From: Prevotella sp. UBA1705
GTDB lineage: Bacteria > Bacteroidota > Bacteroidia > Bacteroidales > Bacteroidaceae
Direction: 5' to 3'
Assembly: GCA_002317385.1 (NCBI GenBank)
Contig: DCJH01000071.1
Span: 16,899-21,941, forward strand
DNA length: 5,043 nt
In this document: positions 1 through 4,149 of the stretch, piece after piece
Numbering within the stretch: position 1 is the stretch's first letter
Layout: each line of letters begins with the position of its first letter
Made by a program: the position numbers and the translations under genes
The notes under the pieces: generated by a model
Database searches by the model: none
What the model saw: the letters and a program-made list of their open reading frames with translations, nothing else
What the model was told of the DNA's origin: nothing

Positions 1-987
1 ATGATATTCCTCGGCTTTGTAGAAGTTTTTGAGGGGTTCCACCTCCACGGCGATAAGTTCGGAGAGCTTTCGCTGCTGTTCATCCATCACGGCATTGATG
101 GTGGGCAGGTCGGAAGCATCGGTGTAGTAGATGCCCGTGCGATACTGCGAGCCCACGTCGTGGCCCTGACGGTTGACGGCAGTGGGGTCGATGGCCTCGA
201 AATACATGTTGAGCAGGAAGCGCAGGTCGACCACCTCGGGGTCGTATTCTATACGCACGGTCTCGGCAAACTGCGTCTTGTCGGTGCACACCTCCTGGTA
301 GGTGGGGTTCTTCGTGACGCCGTTGGCATAGCCCACTTCGGTTTCTTTCACGCCCTCAATCTGCTTGAAATAGTGTTCTGTGCCCCAGAAGCATCCGCCG
401 GCAAGATAGATTTCCTTGAGCGCATGCTCGTTGAGGAGTTTGAGGTAGGCGCCGTAGCCCTGCGATTCCATCTCCTCGCACGGCACAAAGCGGAGCGAAG
501 CGCTGTTGATGCAGTAGCGCAGTCCGCCCTTGTCCTTCGGCCCGTCGGGGAAAACGTGCCCCAGGTGACTGCCGCCGAGCGCGCTCTTCACCTCGGTGCG
601 CACCATGCCGTGCGAACGGTCGGTCTGCTCGGCAATGAGCTTGGGGTCGATGGGGCGCGAGAAGGCGGGCCATCCGCAACCGGAATCATACTTGTCGGTC
701 GAGGCGAACAGCGGTTGTCCGGTGGCCACGTCGACGTAGATGCCCGGTCGGAACTCCTCGTCGTAGGCGTTGGTGTAGGGGCGCTCGGTGGCGGCATGCT
801 GCGTCACCTCATACTGTTCGGCCGTGAGTCGCTCGCGAAGTTCGGCATCTGTGGGCTTCACATATTGGTTGGTGTCGTTTATTTCCATATTCTTATTGTT
901 TTGTTTTGTTGTTGGTGGCTGTCCGTTGGCGTGGCACGACATGAGGATCATGGCCATCCACGACAGCGCGATAATCGGTGCTTTCAT
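1..987 (-). CDS. msrB/msrA: Bifunctional peptide methionine sulfoxide reductase MsrB-MsrA, putative lipoprotein (3' end cut by window)
   Basis: Reduces both stereoisomers of methionine sulfoxide in proteins: MsrB acts on the R form, MsrA on the S form. The frame reads from ATG at 987 down to base 1 without a stop (329 codons) and breaks off at EEYH, the point where MsrA proteins continue HQDY, so only the last few tens of residues, including the MsrA recycling cysteines, are missing. Residues 1-18 form a short hydrophobic leader ending LMSC, a relaxed lipobox with Cys18, so the protein is probably an envelope lipoprotein. The MsrB domain (about 43-170) shows SGCGWPAF with Cys104, HLGHVFPDG and RYCINS with the catalytic Cys159. 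The two zinc CxxC pairs of many MsrBs are absent. The MsrA domain (from about 190) shows GGCFWGTEHYF with catalytic Cys199. Domain order is B then A. An internal ATG at 888 would give a form without the leader; I prefer 987 because the leader is in frame and the promoter lies just upstream. Confidence 0.95.
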   Translation of the reverse strand, partial: MKAPIIALSWMAMILMSCHANGQPPTTKQNNKNMEINDTNQYVKPTDAELRERLTAEQYEVTQHAATERPYTNAYDEEFRPGIYVDVATGQPLFASTDKYDSGCGWPAFSRPIDPKLIAEQTDRSHGMVRTEVKSALGGSHLGHVFPDGPKDKGGLRYCINSASLRFVPCEEMESQGYGAYLKLLNEHALKEIYLAGGCFWGTEHYFKQIEGVKETEVGYANGVTKNPTYQEVCTDKTQFAETVRIEYDPEVVDLRFLLNMYFEAIDPTAVNRQGHDVGSQYRTGIYYTDASDLPTINAVMDEQQRKLSELIAVEVEPLKNFYKAEEYH

Positions 988-1036
988 CCTTCCTTCATTT
1001 TGATTAATTACACACAACGTGCTTTTTTCAATCCGT

Positions 1037-1067
1037 CAAAGTTACTTCTTTTCATGAAGAAGACCAA
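1037..1067 (-). promoter_or_regulatory. Predicted Bacteroidota promoter of msrB/A
   Basis: On the minus strand TAACTTTG (1044 down to 1037) is a perfect TAnnTTTG -7 element. A TTG (1067-1065) lies 20 bp upstream, within the spacing known for the -33 element of Bacteroides primary sigma factor promoters. Transcription would begin near 1030, leaving a leader of roughly 40 nt before the ATG at 987. A GA-rich stretch GAAGGAAGG abuts that ATG. Confidence 0.7.
1045..1062. promoter_or_regulatory. Dyad inside the msrB/A promoter spacer (possible operator)
   Basis: CTTCTT (1045-1050) and AAGAAG (1057-1062) are perfect inverted arms six bases apart, filling the space between the -33 and -7 elements. 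The overlapping octamer TTCATGAA (1051-1058) is also palindromic. A regulator bound here would block polymerase. The position is visible in the sequence; the function is inferred. Confidence 0.35.
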
Positions 1068-1089
1068 GTTCCTTTATCTTTTTTTCGGT

Positions 1090-1107
1090 TAATATCTCGT
1101 AATATCT
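1090..1107. repeat. Two tandem copies of TAATATCT, 10 bp apart
   Basis: TAATATCT occurs at 1090-1097 and again at 1100-1107, a period of 10 bp or about one helical turn, so both copies face the same side of the DNA. It lies upstream of the msrB/A -33 element, where an activator would bind. It may be chance in AT-rich DNA. Confidence 0.4.
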
Positions 1108-1220
1108 ACATTTATTCGCTCTAAAATGATGACCCCTTTTTGCTGATAACCCTTTGTGCCACCTCTCTTTCTTTAGCCATCTATTTCAAAATCCTTATTC
1201 AAAAAATCGGCAAAAACTTT

Positions 1221-1234
1221 GAATAATATTATTC
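1221..1234. promoter_or_regulatory. 14-bp perfect palindrome upstream of fic
   Basis: GAATAATATTATTC is a perfect dyad with no spacer. It lies about 48 bp upstream of the fic -7 element. A further inverted pair, CTTATTC (1195-1201) and GAATAAG (1261-1267), brackets it with a similar word. It could be an operator, possibly for the winged-helix domain of the Fic protein itself, but AT-rich palindromes also arise by chance. Confidence 0.35.
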
Positions 1235-1281
1235 TTATTATAAAAAAAGGCTCAAATTTAGAATAAGCCGAATGCTTTTTA

Positions 1282-1289
1282 TATATTTG
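1282..1289 (+). promoter_or_regulatory. Predicted -7 element of the fic promoter
   Basis: TATATTTG is a perfect TAnnTTTG match 25 bp upstream of the fic ATG. The expected -33 region around 1257-1261 reads TTTAG, a poor match to TTTG, so the promoter may be weak or need an activator. The leader would be short, under 20 nt, with only ACGGAAAG as a possible weak ribosome binding sequence. Confidence 0.55.
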
Positions 1290-1314
1290 TAGCAGGATTT
1301 AAAATAACGGAAAG

Positions 1315-2442
1315 ATGGATAAATTCAACTCTGGACATTTTGTAAACCAAGGCTATTACAAGAGTTTCTTGCCCAATTTCATCAATAGGGAATGGTCGTT
1401 CAACGATATGGAACTAATCACTCTGCTAAGCAAGGCTGACCGAATGCTTGGCCGACTGGATATGTTCTCTAATCACATTCCTAATATAGACCTCTTTATT
1501 TCTATGCACATTTTGAAAGAGGCCACGCAATCGTCGCGCATAGAGGGTACGCAGACCAATATGGAGGAGGCACTGTTGTCGAAAGAAGATATTCCACTGG
1601 ACAAACGGGATGATTGGGCGGAGGTGCAAAATTATATCGAGGCTATGGACGAAGCCATTGATAAGATAGAAAGCCTTCCACTTTCTTCGAGGCTGATCAG
1701 GGAGGTTCATCGTACCCTAATGAAAGGGGTGAGAGGCGAATTTAAACAGCCTGGTGAGTTTCGCAGGTCGCAAAACTGGATAGGTGGCAGCAACATCAAT
1801 GATGCAATCTTTGTTCCTCCTGTTCATACAGAGATTGCCGAACTAATGACAGACATAGAGATGTTTATCCATAATCCAGTCTGCGAAATTCCCGATTTGC
1901 TGAAAATTGGTATCATACATTATCAGTTTGAGACCATCCACCCTTTCAATGATGGAAACGGAAGGACTGGACGTCTCCTCATCACGCTATATCTGGTGAA
2001 CAAAGGTTTGCTTAAAAAGCCTGTGCTTTACTTGTCCGACTTCTTGGAGCGACACCGGAACTTGTATTATGAAAGGATTATGCGGGCAAGGGTTGATAAC
2101 GATATTGTGGGTTGGCTGAAGTTCTTTCTTCAGGGAATAATAGAGACTTCTGAAAAGAGTGTCAATACTTTTGAGAGTATTCTCAAGCTTGAGGAAGAAT
2201 ATAGGGGACTCATCGCCAAGATGGGAAGTAGGTCGGCTAATGGGTTAAAACTGATACAATATATGTATAAGTACCCCACAATTGATGCGGCAAAGGTTGC
2301 GGAAGTGATCGATGCCACCATTGCCTCGGCCTATAATCTGATTAAAGAAATGGAAAAACAGGGAATATTGGTGGAAATCACAGGAGGCAAGAGAGGTAAA
2401 AGATATATCTTGGATAAATATTTCTCCCTCTTCCTCGATTAA
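1315..2442 (+). CDS. Class II Fic family protein (predicted AMP transferase) with C-terminal winged helix
   Basis: Fic enzymes transfer AMP, or another nucleotide moiety, from a nucleotide to hydroxyl side chains of target proteins. This 375-residue protein is complete and close in length and layout to the Shewanella SoFic type. An N-terminal Fic_N helical domain (about 5-95) contains SSRIEG, matching the class II inhibitory motif [S/T]xxxE[G/N] with Ser73 and Glu77; Glu77 is expected to obstruct productive ATP binding. The Fic core (about 125-225) has the flap GGSNINDAIFVPP (157-169) and the full catalytic motif HPFNDGNGRTGR (209-220), with His209 as base and Asp213 as metal ligand. Residues about 308-370 form a winged helix-turn-helix ending TGGKRGKRYILDKY, suggesting DNA binding or dimer contacts. 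No antitoxin-like partner is adjacent, as expected when the inhibitor is in cis. Its GC content is lower than its neighbours' (21/60 in the line at 1321 against 39/60 in nrdD at 4261), which hints at horizontal acquisition. The target protein cannot be read from sequence. Confidence 0.93.
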   Translation: MDKFNSGHFVNQGYYKSFLPNFINREWSFNDMELITLLSKADRMLGRLDMFSNHIPNIDLFISMHILKEATQSSRIEGTQTNMEEALLSKEDIPLDKRDDWAEVQNYIEAMDEAIDKIESLPLSSRLIREVHRTLMKGVRGEFKQPGEFRRSQNWIGGSNINDAIFVPPVHTEIAELMTDIEMFIHNPVCEIPDLLKIGIIHYQFETIHPFNDGNGRTGRLLITLYLVNKGLLKKPVLYLSDFLERHRNLYYERIMRARVDNDIVGWLKFFLQGIIETSEKSVNTFESILKLEEEYRGLIAKMGSRSANGLKLIQYMYKYPTIDAAKVAEVIDATIASAYNLIKEMEKQGILVEITGGKRGKRYILDKYFSLFLD

Positions 2443-2590
2443 TCTTCTGTCTTCCCTGGGGCGGCTTCATGGGTTGAACAGACAGGCAGGTGGCCTGATG
2501 GACATTGTAAAGTTTAGGGGTTCGACCTCTCTGTTTATCTTATCTGTTTCGCGACTTCATCTTCCCATTTTCATAAAACTATAAGAATTG

Positions 2591-2626
2591 CCCCATCTTC
2601 TCAACCGTATGGCTGACAAGATGGGG
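2591..2626. terminator. Large mismatched hairpin between convergent genes, possible bidirectional terminator
   Basis: CCCCATCTT (2591-2599) pairs perfectly with AAGATGGGG (2618-2626). Inside, TCA (2601-2603) pairs with TGA (2614-2616) and CC (2605-2606) with GG (2611-2612) around a GTAT loop, leaving one C-C and one A-C mismatch, so the helix has 14 pairs. It sits between fic (plus) and the glutaredoxin-like gene (minus), where both transcripts should end. Neither side has a strong T tract, so intrinsic termination is not certain. The rest of the 2443-2711 gap shows no gene. Confidence 0.5.
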
Positions 2627-2711
2627 TTGCTTGGATATTTAGAAAGCTTATCTCTCCAATCGTAAACTGGTGGAGAAGGAGCCTGCATCAGCGCTATATG
2701 CCTGCAGCATC

Positions 2712-3008
2712 TTAGCATCCTTTGCCATCGAGTCCGCAGGCAGGGCCGTCGGTTGGGTCCGACTTGAGCCCCACATCTTCGGGCGAGAGCGTCACGGTGC
2801 CGTCTTCGAGCAGGAAGCAGGGGATGCCGGCGTAGCCCATTTGCTTGGCTTCATCGAACACCGGACTATTGTCGCGGAGCCGCAGAAAAGCCTTCAGATG
2901 GCGCACGTGGTCGCCGATATCAATCACCTGGAAGCGGTCGTCGCCCTCCACCTGGCGCTCTACGGCCTGGCAGTCGGGGCATGATTTCATGCCATAAATC
3001 TTGATCAT
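2712..3008 (-). CDS. Glutaredoxin-related protein, CPDC active site (paralogue 1)
   Basis: A 98-residue thioredoxin-fold protein resembling the glutaredoxin-related family COG4545. It begins MIKIYGMKSCPDC: a first beta strand followed by the CxxC active site Cys10-Pro-Asp-Cys13. GIPC at 61-64 supplies the cis-proline (Pro63) that faces the active site, followed by Cys64, then EDGTVTLSPEDVGL. The tail GPACGLDGKGC adds Cys91 and Cys98, shared with the paralogue at 3483. Expected role: small cytosolic thiol-disulfide oxidoreductase; no signal peptide is visible and the substrate is unknown. It is the second gene of an operon, starting 18 bp after the YecH-family gene and preceded by a strong AGGGGG ribosome binding site, which fixes the start at 3008. 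The CPDC active site differs from the classical glutaredoxin CPYC and may alter redox potential or glutathione use. Confidence 0.85.
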   Translation of the reverse strand: MIKIYGMKSCPDCQAVERQVEGDDRFQVIDIGDHVRHLKAFLRLRDNSPVFDEAKQMGYAGIPCFLLEDGTVTLSPEDVGLKSDPTDGPACGLDGKGC

Positions 3009-3015
3009 AGCTTAT

Positions 3016-3021
3016 CCCCCT
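3016..3021 (-). promoter_or_regulatory. Strong Shine-Dalgarno for the glutaredoxin-like gene
   Basis: AGGGGG on the minus strand, seven bases before the ATG at 3008. This is stronger than the other ribosome binding sites in the window, which are weak as is usual in Bacteroidota. It supports independent reinitiation on the second cistron of the operon. Confidence 0.6.
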
Positions 3022-3026
3022 ATCGT

Positions 3027-3260
3027 TTAATGATTACAAACCTGGCTGATGTCTACCGTAAATCCGCCGTCGGGCGTGGACATAAACTTGCCGCGCGCCG
3101 AGAGAAAATCTACGATTTCCGAGGCATCCATGCCCTCGGCCGAGCAGGTGTGGAACCGCTCCTCTGTGCCGAATCGGCCGATGATGGCGGCCACCAGCTC
3201 TTCCTTGTTCTTGTATGTGTTGCCCTCCATCATGTGGAGAACGTCGTGTCCATGTGTCAT
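3027..3260 (-). CDS. YecH-family putative metal-binding protein
   Basis: A 77-residue cytosolic protein matching the YecH/TIGR03853 family of small probable metal-binding proteins. It starts MTHGHDVLHMM, giving the family's HxH motif (His3, His5), continues with RFHTCSAEGM (His37, Cys39) and the typical FLSARGKF, and ends VCNH, giving the CxH motif (Cys75, His77). These residues are the presumed metal ligands. From family knowledge, the model was found by phylogenetic profiling against anaerobic sulfatase maturases and suggested to be an accessory to Fe-S radical enzymes; no biochemical role is established. The same frame stays open upstream to a TTG at 3287, but that codon lies inside the predicted -7 element and would fall outside the mRNA; the ATG at 3260 matches the family start. 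It is the first gene of an operon with the downstream glutaredoxin-like gene, 18 bp away, so the two may act together on a metal or thiol substrate. Confidence 0.85.
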   Translation of the reverse strand: MTHGHDVLHMMEGNTYKNKEELVAAIIGRFGTEERFHTCSAEGMDASEIVDFLSARGKFMSTPDGGFTVDISQVCNH

Positions 3261-3284
3261 AACTCTAATATTTTGATTCAACGG

Positions 3285-3292
3285 CAAAGATA
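3285..3292 (-). promoter_or_regulatory. Predicted -7 element of the YecH-family/glutaredoxin operon
   Basis: TATCTTTG on the minus strand (3292 down to 3285) is a perfect TAnnTTTG. The nearest upstream TTTG (3322-3319) is 26 bp away, longer than the usual spacing, so the -33 contact is poor. Transcription would begin near 3278, giving a leader of about 18 nt before the ATG at 3260. Confidence 0.55.
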
Positions 3293-3342
3293 ATCTATTT
3301 TCAAGGCCTACGCGGTAACAAATGTGCCCTGCGCCTTGGTTT

Positions 3343-3405
3343 TAACTTCTTTTAATCTTGGCACCCCGATGTCGTTGCCATGTCAATTCGAGTTAAAAGA
3401 AGTTA
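3343..3405. repeat. 13-bp perfect inverted repeat between divergent redox promoters
   Basis: TAACTTCTTTTAA (3343-3355) and its exact reverse complement TTAAAAGAAGTTA (3393-3405) flank 37 bp. Inside lies a second short inverted pair, TGGCA (3359-3363) and TGCCA (3376-3380), so the whole could fold as a nested stem. It lies between the -7 elements of the divergent operons (3285-3292 and 3436-3443). It could be a two-site operator for a dimeric regulator acting on both promoters, or a small mobile or REP-like palindrome. The word ACTTCTTTT also occurs in the msrB/A promoter at 1044-1052. Confidence 0.6.
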
Positions 3406-3435
3406 GCCCGTCATGGGGATGTAGAAAATATTCGT

Positions 3436-3443
3436 TACTTTTG
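3436..3443 (+). promoter_or_regulatory. Predicted -7 element for the second glutaredoxin-like gene
   Basis: TACTTTTG is a perfect TAnnTTTG ending 39 bp before the ATG at 3483. No clear TTG is found 19-22 bp upstream; the right arm of the inverted repeat ends at 3405, about 30 bp upstream, where an activator or repressor could touch polymerase. Confidence 0.55.
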
Positions 3444-3482
3444 ATATCAGATTATCCAATCCATTTCAAAACCATCGAAACA

Positions 3483-3776
3483 ATGATTAAAATGTATGTC
3501 ATGAAGACCTGCCCCTACTGCGAATACGTGGAGCGGCAGGTGGAGGGCGATGCCCGTTTCCAGGTCATCGATATCAGCACGCACGTGAGTCTCCTCAAGG
3601 AATTCCTCGATTTGCGCGACAATCATCCGGCCTTTGCCGAGGCCAAGGCCGAGGGCGACGTGGGCGTGCCCTGCTATGTGCGTGAGGACGGCTCGGTAAC
3701 GCTGTCGTCAGCCGATGTCGGTCTGGAGCCCATGCCCGACGGTCCGGCCTGCGGTCTCGACAGCAGGGGGTGCTGA
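3483..3776 (+). CDS. Glutaredoxin-related protein, CPYC active site (paralogue 2)
   Basis: A 97-residue thioredoxin-fold protein, about two thirds identical (roughly 65 of 97 positions, aligned by eye) to the minus-strand protein at 2712-3008. It begins MIKMYVMKTCPYC, with the active site Cys10-Pro-Tyr-Cys13 as in classical glutaredoxins. GVPC (61-64) carries the cis-proline and Cys64. The tail GPACGLDSRGC keeps Cys90 and Cys97. One residue is deleted before this tail relative to the paralogue. The reading frame extends upstream to a GTG at 3324, but that extension crosses the inverted repeat and the predicted promoter, and the paralogue starts exactly at MIK, so 3483 is the start. It is a single-gene unit, divergent from the YecH-family operon and followed by a strong hairpin. 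Likely a cytosolic thiol-disulfide oxidoreductase that has specialised away from its neighbour; substrate unknown. Confidence 0.87.
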   Translation: MIKMYVMKTCPYCEYVERQVEGDARFQVIDISTHVSLLKEFLDLRDNHPAFAEAKAEGDVGVPCYVREDGSVTLSSADVGLEPMPDGPACGLDSRGC

Positions 3777-3843
3777 CCTTGGTGCGCCGCCCGCCCGCCT
3801 AAACCCGTTTTGGGGCGAACCCTCGCCTTGGTACCTTATTGAT

Positions 3844-3882
3844 GGAGCCAAGATTGTGCCGAAAAGGCATGATCGTGGCTTC
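3844..3882 (+). terminator. Strong hairpin downstream of the second glutaredoxin-like gene
   Basis: The arm 3846-3860 pairs with 3866-3880 over 15 positions with one A-G mismatch and two G-T wobbles, around a GAAAA loop closed by GCC/GGC. Two further pairs (3844-3845 with 3881-3882) are possible. The following bases are moderately T-rich (TCTTGTTGT). It lies about 70 bp after the stop codon and upstream of the nrdD promoter, so the likely role is termination of the glutaredoxin-like transcript. Confidence 0.65.
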
Positions 3883-3911
3883 TTGTTGTATATCAAAATA
3901 CTCTAAAAAGG

Positions 3912-3974
3912 ATAACTATATAAGTAATTTGCAAAAACAAAATATTCTTTTTAGATAAACTAATAACTATATAA
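3912..3974. repeat. 12-bp direct repeat in the AT-rich nrdD upstream region
   Basis: ATAACTATATAA occurs at 3912-3923 and 3963-3974, 51 bp apart start to start (close to five helical turns). A degenerate third copy, ATAACTTTAT, starts at 4001. These could be regulator sites upstream of nrdD, but base composition makes chance repeats fairly likely. Confidence 0.4.
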
Positions 3975-4082
3975 AATATAAAAGTTTCCAAAATAAATCT
4001 ATAACTTTATGATAATAAATTGATTGACATTTATTAACTAACAAAAAGTTATCCAAAAGTAATTTCGTATTAAATAAATACC

Positions 4083-4090
4083 TAACTTTG
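4083..4090 (+). promoter_or_regulatory. Predicted -7 element of the nrdD promoter
   Basis: TAACTTTG is a perfect TAnnTTTG, identical to the msrB/A -7 element. Transcription should begin near 4097, giving a leader of about 53 nt. The -33 position has no clear TTG (closest is TTTCG at 4063-4067, too near), so activation by an upstream factor is likely. Confidence 0.65.
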
Positions 4091-4095
4091 CACTG

Positions 4096-4117
4096 TCTAA
4101 TATAAAAGCGTATTAGA
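4096..4117 (+). promoter_or_regulatory. 7-bp dyad at the predicted nrdD transcription start
   Basis: TCTAATA (4096-4102) and TATTAGA (4111-4117) are perfect inverted arms with an eight-base spacer, starting at the predicted first transcribed base. It could be a repressor operator overlapping the start site or a weak hairpin at the 5' end of the mRNA. It does not match the NrdR box as I know it. Confidence 0.4.
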
Positions 4118-4149
4118 ACGGGAAGAATAATCTAAAAAACCAAATAGAG

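Larger units (their letters stand above)
988..1314. other. Divergent intergenic region between msrB/A and fic
   Basis: This 327-bp gap carries no convincing gene. It separates two divergently transcribed genes and is AT-rich, increasingly so toward fic. What it holds is listed separately: the msrB/A promoter with an internal dyad (1037-1067), a 10-bp-period tandem repeat (1090-1107), a 14-bp palindrome (1221-1234) and the fic -7 element (1282-1289). The middle part (about 1110-1200) shows nothing I can name. Confidence 0.7.
3777..4149. other. Intergenic region between the glutaredoxin-like gene and nrdD
   Basis: This 373-bp gap shows no convincing gene. Its first third is GC-rich and ends in a strong hairpin (3844-3882); from about 3890 it becomes extremely AT-rich. 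A small GC hairpin, GGCGA (3814-3818) and TCGCC (3823-3827) around ACCC, also lies in the first part. The AT-rich part holds a 12-bp direct repeat, a near-promoter TAACTTTA at 4002-4009, the nrdD -7 element and a dyad just after the predicted transcription start. Confidence 0.65.

Noticed and set aside
984..998. Four-codon leader ORF (ATG at 998, Met-Lys-Glu-Gly-stop) overlapping the msrB/A start codon
   Set aside because: The stop overlaps the ATG in an ATGA arrangement that could allow translational coupling, but an ORF this short is easily accidental and its bases double as the ribosome binding sequence.
1..1092. Long plus-strand open frame of 363 codons
   Set aside because: It lies opposite the msrB/A gene, whose protein has unmistakable MsrB and MsrA motifs. 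The open frame is a by-product of GC-rich codon use on the other strand.
1315..2442. Fic gene as part of a Fic/antitoxin or Doc/Phd toxin pair
   Set aside because: The inhibitory motif is within the same protein, the neighbours are unrelated and in other orientations, and no small antitoxin gene precedes it.
2516..2534. tRNA T-arm-like stretch AGGGG-TTCGA
   Set aside because: The stem needs several wobble pairs, and no anticodon arm, acceptor or CCA-like end is found around it.
3261..3287. TTG start extending the YecH-family protein by nine residues
   Set aside because: The TTG is part of the predicted TATCTTTG -7 element, so it would precede the transcript; the family begins at the HxH motif.
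3030..3293. Plus-strand open frames opposite the YecH-family gene
   Set aside because: They mirror the minus-strand gene, which has clear family motifs; no promoter or ribosome binding site supports them.
3324..3482. N-terminal extension of the second glutaredoxin-like protein from a GTG
   Set aside because: It crosses the inverted repeat and the predicted promoter, and the paralogue begins exactly at MIK, matching the ATG at 3483.
3708..3906. Small open frames on both strands overlapping the end of the second glutaredoxin-like gene
   Set aside because: Low-complexity Pro/Arg/Gly-rich translations in the shadow of the gene and the hairpin; no ribosome binding site or motif.
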